This document shows positions 17,400 to 24,861 of a DNA stretch of 35,027 nt, piece by piece (position 1 is the stretch's first letter; every line of letters begins with the position of its first letter). Position numbers and translations under genes: made by a program. A model generated the notes under the pieces. That model was given only the letters and a program-made list of their open reading frames with translations. It was not told the origin of the DNA and did not search any database. This stretch comes from Promethearchaeota archaeon (GTDB lineage Archaea > Asgardarchaeota > Lokiarchaeia > Sigyniarchaeales > SOKP01): NCBI GenBank assembly GCA_013375485.1, contig JABXKB010000010.1, positions 1 to 35,027 on the forward strand. The letters are read 5' to 3'.

Positions 17400-18206
17400 A
17401 TGCAAATTTTAAAACTTATTAATACTCTAATTGAAAATATCCAAAGAAAATCATATTTTTTTCACAAAATTTACATTATATTTTATAGACAATTTATAAA
17501 AACAGTTACTACATTATTAGCTGCAAAAAAGCTCAAGAAATTATGTAAAAATTGTAAGAGTTTAGATGATAATGTAAACATTGCACTATCATATACGTAT
17601 TCTCTTTTTGAAGGATCTCCATATAAAGTTGTTCTAAATTCTCTACAAAACAAGGTGGAATTACAAGAATTTATTAAACTGGTAGCAAAAAATCGTTCGA
17701 GAATAATTATTGAAATCGGAACTCATTTTGGTGGAACACTTTTTTTATTCTCTAGGTTTGGGAGCCATGATGCCCTTTTAATTAGCATAGATTTGCCCAC
17801 ATGGAATCTAAAAGGGGGATATGGTCGTTTAAGATCGTTTTTTTATAGATCCTTTAGATCAAAACATCAAAAGATGATTTTTGTTGCCCAAGATTCACAT
17901 CACCCATCTACTTTAAAAGAAGTAAAAAATCATTTAAAAAATAAGGAAATTGACCTCCTTTTTATCGATGGTGATCATTCTTATGAAGGAGTAAAAAAAG
18001 ATTTTGAGACGTATAGCCCTTTAGTTAAAAATGACGGAATGATAGCTTTTCATGATATTGTTGTTCACGATCAAGGCGAAAATTGCGAAGTTAATAAATT
18101 TTGGAATGAAATTAAAGAAAAATTCGAATATAAAGAGATTGTGGAAAATTGGTATCAAAAACATTGGGGAATTGGAGTTATAATAAATAAAAAAGGGTAT
18201 AAATAA
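17400..18206 (+). CDS. Class I SAM-dependent methyltransferase, paralogue of the 3801 gene
   Basis: The core matches the methyltransferase at 3801-4580 block by block: IIEIGTHFGGTLFLFSRF, ISIDLPTWNLKGGYG, QDSHHPSTLKEVKNHL, DLLFIDGDHSYEGVKKDF, SPLVKNDGMIAFHDIV, WNEIKEKFEYKEIVE and HWGIGV. This is the Methyltransf_24/CmcI-like group. The 90-residue N-terminal part has diverged more than the core. The two copies lie in separate transcription units, each right after a GT2 gene, which suggests that each methylates the sugar added by its neighbour. That pairing is inferred from position. Confidence 0.85.
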   Translation: MQILKLINTLIENIQRKSYFFHKIYIIFYRQFIKTVTTLLAAKKLKKLCKNCKSLDDNVNIALSYTYSLFEGSPYKVVLNSLQNKVELQEFIKLVAKNRSRIIIEIGTHFGGTLFLFSRFGSHDALLISIDLPTWNLKGGYGRLRSFFYRSFRSKHQKMIFVAQDSHHPSTLKEVKNHLKNKEIDLLFIDGDHSYEGVKKDFETYSPLVKNDGMIAFHDIVVHDQGENCEVNKFWNEIKEKFEYKEIVENWYQKHWGIGVIINKKGYK

Positions 18207-18254
18207 TTATTATCAATAAATAATTGATTAAATATTAGCTTATATTATTCTTTA

Positions 18255-18290
18255 TATTAAAAAACTCTTTATAAATAGAATTTTTTAATA
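18255..18290. terminator. Inverted repeat between convergent genes, possible terminator
   Basis: TATTAAAAAA (18255-18264) and TTTTTTAATA (18281-18290) form a 10-bp inverted repeat around a 16-nt loop between the convergent methyltransferase and aminotransferase genes. On either strand it yields a run of six T residues, the kind of tract at which archaeal polymerase stops. The right arm lies in the last codons of the aminotransferase. Confidence 0.35.
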
Positions 18291-19390
18291 ATATCTGTAA
18301 TATATTTTATTTCTTCTTCTTTTTGAAAAGAGTAAATTGGAAGACTAAGTAACTCGTCAGCGTATTGGAGTGTATTTTTATTATCATTAACATCAAGATA
18401 TTGAAATGGAGTTGTTTTTTGAATTGCTATTGGATAATGTATTATAGTAGGGATTTGATTTTTCCTTAAAAATTTTTGAAGTTCGTCTCGTTTTTTGACT
18501 CTAATTGCATATATATGACAAACATTTTTATTTACGTATGATGCTGTTTTTGGTGTAATTATAGTATTAAGATTATCTAATAAGTCATTATAAATTTTTG
18601 CTATTTCGATTCTTTTTTCATTCCATTCATCTAAATACTTTAATTTCTCATTTAATATTATTGCTTGTATTGTATCAAGTCTATTGTTCCACCCTCTATA
18701 ATCATAATAATATTTTTCGCGAGACCCGAAATTTTTAAGTGATTGTGCTTTATCATACAGAACTTCATCATTAGTAGTGATTATTCCTGCATCTCCACAT
18801 GCACCTAAATTCTTGCCAGGATATAATGAAAATGCTGACATTTCTCCAAACACTCCAACTTTTTTATTTGAAACCATTGCTCCATGGGCTTGAGAAGAAT
18901 CTTCTAAGACAATGCAATCGAATTTATTTGCTAATTCCATAATAGGTTCTATATTAGAAGGATGGCCGAAAAGATGCACTGGTATTATAACACAAGATTT
19001 CCATTTTTTCCTATTTTCTTTTAAACATTTTTCTAACAGATCTACATCCATTTGATAATAAATATCACAATCAATGAGTTTTAATTCAGAATTCAAATTA
19101 CTTAAATAAGTGATTGCTAAAGCCGTAGCAATATAAGTATTTGCGGGGATTATTACTCCACAGGGAGATTCTAAATTGAATGAAGCCAAGCATATTTTTA
19201 AAGCATCTGTTCCATTCGAAACACCTATAGCATATTTAGTACCAATATAATCAGCAAAATTTTTTTCAAATTCTGCAATAGCTTTCCCACCGATAAAATC
19301 TGAATTTTGAAAAAGTAGGTTAAGCTTAGGAGTTACATCTTCTTTAATAACATCCCACTGTTTTGATATATCATTAAATTTTATCTCCAT
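18269..19390 (-). CDS. DegT/DnrJ/EryC1/StrS-family sugar aminotransferase
   Basis: A PLP enzyme that aminates a keto-sugar nucleotide. Seen are VSNGTDALKICL (residues 58-69), IPANTYIATALA (81-92), EDSSQAHGA (163-171, PLP ring region) and SLYPGKNLGACGDAG (188-202), in which K193 is the predicted Schiff-base lysine. Length (373 aa) is normal for the family. It follows the Gfo/Idh oxidoreductase by 4 bp and the acetyltransferase before that; the trio matches the logic of WbpB/WbpE/WbpD, where a 3-keto sugar is formed, aminated and acetylated. FdtB/QdtB-type 3-amino-3,6-dideoxyhexose synthesis is the alternative, but no keto-isomerase is seen here. Confidence 0.9.
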   Translation of the reverse strand: MEIKFNDISKQWDVIKEDVTPKLNLLFQNSDFIGGKAIAEFEKNFADYIGTKYAIGVSNGTDALKICLASFNLESPCGVIIPANTYIATALAITYLSNLNSELKLIDCDIYYQMDVDLLEKCLKENRKKWKSCVIIPVHLFGHPSNIEPIMELANKFDCIVLEDSSQAHGAMVSNKKVGVFGEMSAFSLYPGKNLGACGDAGIITTNDEVLYDKAQSLKNFGSREKYYYDYRGWNNRLDTIQAIILNEKLKYLDEWNEKRIEIAKIYNDLLDNLNTIITPKTASYVNKNVCHIYAIRVKKRDELQKFLRKNQIPTIIHYPIAIQKTTPFQYLDVNDNKNTLQYADELLSLPIYSFQKEEEIKYITDIIKKFYL

Positions 19391-19394
19391 TTAT

Positions 19395-20285
19395 TTACAT
19401 CTCTAAAATTTTTATTGTTTCGATTGTCAATTTTTTTTGTTTTATCATTTCTTTTTCTGAAAAAGAAAAAAATGAATTTATTGAATTTATTAAGGGTGAG
19501 CTATACTCACTGCAAGGATAACTTAAATTACCTGAATATATCGGAAAAGTAATATTTTTTGAATCTTCATATTGCAGAAATCTTTTAAAATCATCCCAAA
19601 TGATGAAGTAATTTTCAAATTCAAATACGCATTCTCTTACTTTTTTATGATAATACCAGCTAGTGTTAATCGTTGTTGTAAAATTCTCGAATTCTATTAA
19701 ACCTAAAGAACTATCATCTTGTTTGGATTTTTTATTTCTTTTATAATCAGTCCATTTTACATTAACTGGTTTTTCTGAAAAAAGATATTGAATTATTGAA
19801 ACATCATGAGATGCTAAATCCCAACGAGCATTTACATCAAATCTTTCTGGTCCTAAATTTAATCTATTCATCAAAATACTTCTTATTTTCCCCAATTTTC
19901 CACTTTCATAATCATTTTTAATAGTCTTGATGTGAGAATTAAATGTAAAAATCCAATCCGTAAAAAGAATTATCTCATTAGTAAAAGCGATATCATATAG
20001 AGTTTCTGCCTTCGAAGATGAAACAGTTAGAGGCTTTTCACAAAATATGTTAACCCCTTTCTCTAAAAAATATTTACAAATTTCAAAATGAGTCGATGTA
20101 GGAGTTGATATAAATATATAGTCACAATCTAGTTGTTTATAATCCTTAACATAGCTATAATTTTGATATAACTCATTTTCAACAAGAGAGAGATCACATA
20201 ACACAATATCTCTCTTTCCCGGTCTTATTAAATTTTTTAGAATTATATCTCCCCAATAACCTAAACCAATTATTCCAATTTCCAT
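19395..20285 (-). CDS. Gfo/Idh/MocA-family NAD(P)-dependent sugar oxidoreductase
   Basis: Seen are the N-terminal Rossmann motif GIIGLGYWG (residues 4-12), ISTPTSTHFEIC (59-70) and CEKPLTV (82-88), where EKP is the family signature with the catalytic-lysine region. The C-terminal substrate domain includes NARWDLASHDVS, in which the His is a common active-site residue. Length is 296 aa, a little short for the family. Between an acetyltransferase and a DegT aminotransferase it probably oxidises C3 of a nucleotide sugar so that the amine can be placed. It starts one base after the acetyltransferase stop. No UDP-GlcNAc 6-dehydrogenase lies in the window, so the uronic-acid version of the pathway is not proven. 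Confidence 0.87.
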   Translation of the reverse strand: MEIGIIGLGYWGDIILKNLIRPGKRDIVLCDLSLVENELYQNYSYVKDYKQLDCDYIFISTPTSTHFEICKYFLEKGVNIFCEKPLTVSSSKAETLYDIAFTNEIILFTDWIFTFNSHIKTIKNDYESGKLGKIRSILMNRLNLGPERFDVNARWDLASHDVSIIQYLFSEKPVNVKWTDYKRNKKSKQDDSSLGLIEFENFTTTINTSWYYHKKVRECVFEFENYFIIWDDFKRFLQYEDSKNITFPIYSGNLSYPCSEYSSPLINSINSFFSFSEKEMIKQKKLTIETIKILEM

Positions 20286-20286
20286 C

Positions 20287-20724
20287 TTAATCCCCTAATT
20301 TTCTTAATATTTTTGCTGGGTTTCCAGCAACGATACAATTAGGTGGAACATCTTTTGTTACCACCGATCCAGCACCAATTATACTATTATCTCCAATCTT
20401 TACTGGTAAAATAGTGGTATTTGAACCTATCCTAACATTATCTCCAACATAGGTTTTCCGCATAATCCAGCTGTTAATATCCGGTGAATCAAATAAATCA
20501 TTGGTAAACATTGTTCCATGACTTATGAAACTATTTTTACCAATTGTTACACCCTCACAAATAAAACTATGACTTTGAATTCTTGAAAAATCTCCAATAT
20601 AGGCATTCTTTTGAATTTCAACAAATGGACCAATAAAACAATTATTCCCAATTTTACAATTATATAAATTAACGGGTTCAATAATGTTTACATTTTTTCC
20701 TAATTGACAATCTTTAACAACCAA
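20287..20724 (-). CDS. Hexapeptide-repeat sugar N-acetyltransferase
   Basis: A left-handed beta-helix acyltransferase (LbetaH, WlbB/WbpD-like). The 145 residues are almost all hexapeptide turns such as CKIGNNCFIGPFVEI, VTIGKNSFI and VKIGDNSIIGAGSVVTKDV, followed by the family ending IVAGNPAKILRK. SHGTMFTND supplies the usual catalytic His region. The start is a TTG at 20724; an in-frame stop lies three codons upstream and no ATG precedes the repeats. It is first of the acetyltransferase-oxidoreductase-aminotransferase trio and most likely acetylates the amino group made by the aminotransferase from acetyl-CoA. Confidence 0.88.
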   Translation of the reverse strand: MVVKDCQLGKNVNIIEPVNLYNCKIGNNCFIGPFVEIQKNAYIGDFSRIQSHSFICEGVTIGKNSFISHGTMFTNDLFDSPDINSWIMRKTYVGDNVRIGSNTTILPVKIGDNSIIGAGSVVTKDVPPNCIVAGNPAKILRKLGD

Positions 20725-20890
20725 TTTTATTCAACAATAAGAAACATATTATTTTCTTTTGTATTTTTCAAATCTTGTTTAACTTAAAGTTTAATTAATA
20801 ATCTAAACCAGATCAAAAAAGATTTAATTTGATAATAACTCATTTTAAAAAAAATTTATTATTTAAATTATATAAGTTATTTTTTATCTA

Positions 20891-21907
20891 CTAATTTCTA
20901 CTAACAATTTGAATTAATTTCTCAATAGTTCTAGTCCATGTAAAGTTCTCCAGAACGTAATTATAACCCTCGTTAGAAATTTGTTCCCTTATATCCTCAT
21001 GTTCCAAATAAAATTTAATCATATCTAAACATTCTTCTGGTGTTCTAAACCAATCCAAATGAATCCCTCGTTTAAATACTCTCTCTAAATCTGAACAATA
21101 TTTGCTAAGTAAAAATGTTTTAGTCCCAATTGCTTGAAATACTCGATCTGAAAAACCTGAATCTTGTCTTGGAAAATTAAGTATGATTTTTGATTTTCTA
21201 TATTTATTTACTAATTTTTTTAAATATATAGGCTTATTCTCCCACCCATTTCCATAACATTCAACATTAATTTTATTGTTTCTCAAGTAATTAATATATT
21301 TTTCTCGTATGGAATTTTTAGACCCTACAAAAATAACATCCAATTCTTTATGATTGTTTTCTTTTTTTGGATTGAAAATATTTTCATCAAATCCTTCTAG
21401 AATATAATGTGAATCAGCTCCTTTTTTTTTAAATAAATTATTCATAGCTGTAGTTGAAGCACTGCTCCATGTACATAATGATGCATACTTATACGCTCTT
21501 AAACTATGAGCAATTTCTAATGGATCCATAAAATAATAAAAAGTTTTAGAAAATTTGTTAATTATGGGAATTAATTTATAATTTATTGTACCTGCTTTAG
21601 CTAAAATAACCAAATCGTAATTAGTTTTTATAACTTCAGAAAGTAATAAATTATTCATACCCTTATTTCCTAATACATAAAATTTGAATTCCTTTATTTC
21701 TTTTGGCAAGAAATACATAATATTTGATTTATAGATTAAAAAAGTCATTAATTTAATATAGAAAGAAAAATCAAATTTCCTGAATTTTAATGGAATTGAT
21801 CTATAATCAAAGGTTTTAACATAATGATCTTTTTTTCTTAGTTCCTCTACTAAAGGAATATTGGATGACCAAGGTTTGTTAAAGATTCCTACAAATAAAA
21901 TCTTCAT
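20891..21907 (-). CDS. CgeB-like glycosyltransferase (Glyco_trans_1_2 type)
   Basis: A GT-B glycosyltransferase of the group often annotated as CgeB or glycosyl transferase family 1_2. The N-terminus MKILFVGIFNKPWSSN is a first Rossmann strand. The C-terminal half has LDVIFVGSKNSIREKYINYL, KIILNFPRQDSGFSDRVFQA and FLLSKYCSDLERVF, then EECLDMIKFYLEHEDIREQI and a closing FTWTRTIEKL helix, all typical of this group. It lacks a strict EX7E glutamate pair; the FSDRVFQAIGT segment takes its place. It is 166 bp upstream of the acetyltransferase on the same strand and may share its transcript. The acceptor is unknown. Confidence 0.82.
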   Translation of the reverse strand: MKILFVGIFNKPWSSNIPLVEELRKKDHYVKTFDYRSIPLKFRKFDFSFYIKLMTFLIYKSNIMYFLPKEIKEFKFYVLGNKGMNNLLLSEVIKTNYDLVILAKAGTINYKLIPIINKFSKTFYYFMDPLEIAHSLRAYKYASLCTWSSASTTAMNNLFKKKGADSHYILEGFDENIFNPKKENNHKELDVIFVGSKNSIREKYINYLRNNKINVECYGNGWENKPIYLKKLVNKYRKSKIILNFPRQDSGFSDRVFQAIGTKTFLLSKYCSDLERVFKRGIHLDWFRTPEECLDMIKFYLEHEDIREQISNEGYNYVLENFTWTRTIEKLIQIVSRN

Positions 21908-22278
21908 TCGATCACTTTACATTATTCAGTTCTTTTATAATCCTTAATTAATTAATAAAAATAATAAATATTGAAAAATTTTTTATAAAATAATTTATTT
22001 ACCAAATGATTATTTACATTTTACCTTTTTCTCCTGATTTTATAATTGTAATCGAGATACTATAAATGATAGAATGTAATATATCCCCCAAATAAGAGTA
22101 AGGAATTATAATTATTTTTAAAATTTTAAATAACTAACTAAAATCAAATTCTGCCTGCTTTGTAACAGATTTTAATTTTTATAATATTAGTTAACACATA
22201 TATTTTGAATTAAAAATAAATATTTATAGATTTTAGAATAACTTTTTTAAAGCTTAAAAATCCTTTATAGATATTCTG
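21908..22278. other. 371-bp AT-rich gap without a recognised gene
   Basis: This region separates the minus-strand CgeB-like gene from the plus-strand FkbM gene. I see no convincing open frame on either strand. AATATTTATA around 22220-22229 is a possible TATA element placed about 50 bp before the ATG at 22279. Nothing else stands out. Confidence 0.4.
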
Positions 22279-23229
22279 ATGAAGAAAATTATTCTTAAAA
22301 AGAATGGTTTATTTAAATTTAAAGATAAAATTTCTTTAGCACATTAAATCAATTCTTTTTTTTTAGTAACTAAATTTAGAGGATCTGAGTATTTCAGAAA
22401 ACTAATATCTCGTATTTTAATACCGGCACCACCAAAAAATACTATAATTTGTCCTACAATTTATGATTTTTCAATAATTCCATATTTAAAAAATAAGAAT
22501 ATAATCGAACATCAGGTATATCGATTTGGGACATATGAAGCGGGAGTTATTAATGTTTTAAAATATTTTTTAGTATCGGGTGATATCTTTCTCGATATTG
22601 GAAGCAATATTGGTATAATTTCTTTAGCAGCTTCAAAATATGTTGGAGATAAAGGGCTTGTATATTCGTTCGAACCTGAGCCTACAATTTTTAATCATTT
22701 TAAAAGAAATATTAAACTTAATAAAATTAATAATATCAGAGCTTTTAATTTTGCTTTGGGCTCTAAAAAAGAAAATTTAAAAATTTATTATCATAAGGAT
22801 TTTGGAAATGCAACCTTTCAAAAATTCGATATTTATAAATCAATAGAGAAAGAAACTACAATTGAGAGATTAGATGAGGTTATTAAAAGTAACAACATTA
22901 CAAATGTTAAAATGGTTAAAATTGATGTGGAAGGTTGGGAATTAGAGGTTTTACGAGGTGCTAAAAATCTATTAAAGTCAAAAAATGCTCCTATAATTTG
23001 TATTGAATATTTTTCTAAAAATATTATGAAGAATGGAAAACCTTCTGATATTATTGATATTATTTTGTCTTTAAACAATTATAAAATCTATAAATTAATT
23101 AGAGGTAAATATTTCATATCCGATCTTATAGAAATTAAAGATGCCGATGATTTGCCAAAAGGAAATGATAATTTATTTTTCTTCTTACCTTCTCATATTA
23201 AAAATTTTAATAGAAATTTAAAAAAATAA
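22279..23229 (+). pseudogene. FkbM-family methyltransferase interrupted by an in-frame TAA
   Basis: The frame opens with ATG at 22279, runs 22 codons (ending KISLAH), meets TAA at 22345-22347, then continues in the same frame without another stop to 23229. The part after the stop is a complete FkbM SAM-dependent O-methyltransferase: EHQVYRFGTYEAG, DIFLDIGSNIGIISLAA (motif I), VYSFEPEPTIFNHFKRNI, and VKIDVEGWELEVLRGAKNLL, the FkbM hallmark. There is no ATG, GTG or TTG between the TAA and codon 22756 (TTG), which lies after SAM motif I, so the whole domain cannot be made from a normal downstream start. It is a young pseudogene, a readthrough case or a base-call error. Confidence 0.75.
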
Positions 23230-23311
23230 TAAATTTTAAGCTGAATCTTAATAAAAATTGTTTTGTTAAAATTTACTTTTATGAATAAACATAGAAAATC
23301 TATAATTTTTA

Positions 23312-23360
23312 TTAATTTTATTAATAAGATTTAATTATATTTAATTAAACTTAATTAAAG
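23312..23360 (+). promoter_or_regulatory. Array of TTAAT repeats phased at 10 bp, probable RHH operator
   Basis: TTAAT begins at 23312, 23321, 23331, 23341 and 23351. The last four are exactly 10 bp apart, and the final two are the full palindrome TTAATTAA. The array ends 17 bp before the ATG of the ribbon-helix-helix gene. RHH proteins commonly bind tandem half-sites on one face of DNA at about one helical turn, often at their own promoters. The phasing is seen directly; the binding is inference. TTAATTAA also occurs elsewhere in this AT-rich DNA. Confidence 0.5.
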
Positions 23361-23376
23361 AAAAATATGAAGTATT

Positions 23377-23616
23377 ATGTCTAAAGAAGAGCATAAGGTT
23401 GAATATTCTACTGTTTCAATTCCTAAACCACTTGTAGAAAAAGTAAAGGAACGAATGAAGGGAACGGGTTTTTCTTCCGTTTCTAGTTATGTAACCTATG
23501 TATTAAGACAGGTATTATCTTCTATTGAAGAAGAAGATCGATCAAAACAGGCATTCACTAAGGAAGAGGAAGAAAAAGTAAAGCAACGGTTAAGAGACTT
23601 AGGGTATATTGATTGA
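23377..23616 (+). CDS. Ribbon-helix-helix (CopG/Arc-like) DNA-binding protein
   Basis: A 79-residue protein with the RHH fold: a short strand STVSIPKPLVEKV that pairs in the dimer to enter the DNA groove, a helix VEKVKERMKGTG, and a second helix SVSSYVTYVLRQVLSS. A charged tail (EEEDRSKQAFTKEEEEKVKQ) follows and ends in DLGYID. It is 48 bp upstream of sat in the same direction, and the phased TTAAT array covers its promoter, so it probably controls itself and the sat-phosphatase-cysC genes. The ligand or signal, if any, is not evident. It could instead be an antitoxin, but no toxin gene adjoins it. Confidence 0.75.
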   Translation: MSKEEHKVEYSTVSIPKPLVEKVKERMKGTGFSSVSSYVTYVLRQVLSSIEEEDRSKQAFTKEEEEKVKQRLRDLGYID

Positions 23617-23664
23617 TCTTTGAATTGTATTGAAAGCAAAATTTAAAAGAGGTTTTCAGATTAA

Positions 23665-24813
23665 ATGATTAAGCCACATGGTGGAACATTAATCAACAAA
23701 GAATTACCAAGAATCGAAAAAGAAAGAATAAAAGGAGAAATTAACGAATTTGAGAAAATAGTTGTTAGACCAGAAACTCTTAAAGTAATTAAAAATATTT
23801 CTTTTGGAGTTTTTAGTCCCTTAGAGGGATTCATGAATGAAAATGACTACCATTATGTATTAGATACTATGTACTTAGAAAGTAATTTTGCCTGGCCATT
23901 TCCAATTACTCTGGATGTCTCAGTAGATGAAATCAATAATATTAAAGCTGATGATAAAATAATTCTCACAAATAGCAATGGAACTCCTATTGCATTAATG
24001 AACATAGAAACAATTTATAATTATAAGAAGAATCAATATGCTGAAAAAACATATGGTACATTAGATAAAAATCATCCAGGAGTAATGAGTGTTTTTAATT
24101 ATAAAGAAAAACTCATAGGAGGAGAAATCTTCTTAATTAACGAGCCTAAACCAACTTTTCCAGATTTAGATTTAAAAGCTGTTGAAACAAGAGTTTTATT
24201 TAAGGAAAAGGGTTGGGATAGAGTTGTAGCATTTCAAACAAGAAATCCTCCTCATTTAGGTCATGAATACGTTCAAAAAGCAGGATTAACTTATGTAGAT
24301 GGTCTATTTATCAATCCTGTTATTGGAAAGAAAAAAAAAGGGGATTTTTTAGATATTGTAATTATTGAGGCATATAAATCACTTATAAAAGAGTATTATC
24401 CTAAAAACAGAGTTGTGTTAAGTACATTTGAAACGGAAATGAGATATGCTGGACCTAAAGAAGCTATTTTCCATGCTATAACAAGAAAAAATTTTGGATG
24501 TGATCATATTATTATCGGTCGAGATCATGCGGGAGTTGGTGATTATTATGGACCTTATGATGCTCATGATATCTTCGATAGATTTCCTGATTTAGGTATT
24601 GAACCAATAAAATTTAGATCCTTTTCAAAGTGTAGTAAATGTAATGCTGTTGTTAATGATAAAATTTGTCCCCATCCTCCTGAAATGCAAAACTATTTTG
24701 CAGGAAGAGAGATAAGGGCAGCTTTACAGGCAGGAAAGCCACCTAGCAACCAAGTTATGCGGCCTGAAGTTGCTGAAGTTATCCTAAGATATAAAAATCC
24801 ATTCATAGAATGA
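23665..24813 (+). CDS. sat: Sulfate adenylyltransferase (ATP sulfurylase)
   Basis: Makes adenosine 5'-phosphosulfate (APS) and pyrophosphate from ATP and sulfate. Seen are a PUA-like N-terminal domain with SFGVFSPLEGFMNENDY (46-62), the ATP/sulfate site QTRNPPHLGH (191-200), GRDHAGVGDYYGPYDAH (285-301), and a zinc site formed by C323, C326, C335 and H337. REIRAALQAGKPP (348-360) corresponds to the closing block of the catalytic domain. It has no fused APS-kinase domain, and its 382-aa length fits the single-domain archaeal/Gram-positive form. GAGGT at 23649-23653 is a good ribosome site. With cysC two genes downstream, the route goes to PAPS for sulfation rather than to dissimilatory reduction. 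Confidence 0.95.
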   Translation: MIKPHGGTLINKELPRIEKERIKGEINEFEKIVVRPETLKVIKNISFGVFSPLEGFMNENDYHYVLDTMYLESNFAWPFPITLDVSVDEINNIKADDKIILTNSNGTPIALMNIETIYNYKKNQYAEKTYGTLDKNHPGVMSVFNYKEKLIGGEIFLINEPKPTFPDLDLKAVETRVLFKEKGWDRVVAFQTRNPPHLGHEYVQKAGLTYVDGLFINPVIGKKKKGDFLDIVIIEAYKSLIKEYYPKNRVVLSTFETEMRYAGPKEAIFHAITRKNFGCDHIIIGRDHAGVGDYYGPYDAHDIFDRFPDLGIEPIKFRSFSKCSKCNAVVNDKICPHPPEMQNYFAGREIRAALQAGKPPSNQVMRPEVAEVILRYKNPFIE

Positions 24814-24861
24814 TTTATATTAAAAATAAATTTCAAATGCTTAATTTTGAAGATAAATCTC

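Noticed and set aside
22756-23229. A 157-residue protein starting at the TTG at 22756
   Set aside because: The TTG lies inside the FkbM domain after SAM motif I. The true frame extends upstream to the ATG at 22279, broken only by the TAA at 22345.
23377-23616. RHH protein as the antitoxin of a toxin-antitoxin pair
   Set aside because: No small toxin-like gene adjoins it. The next gene in the same direction is sat, and the upstream side holds only the FkbM gene.
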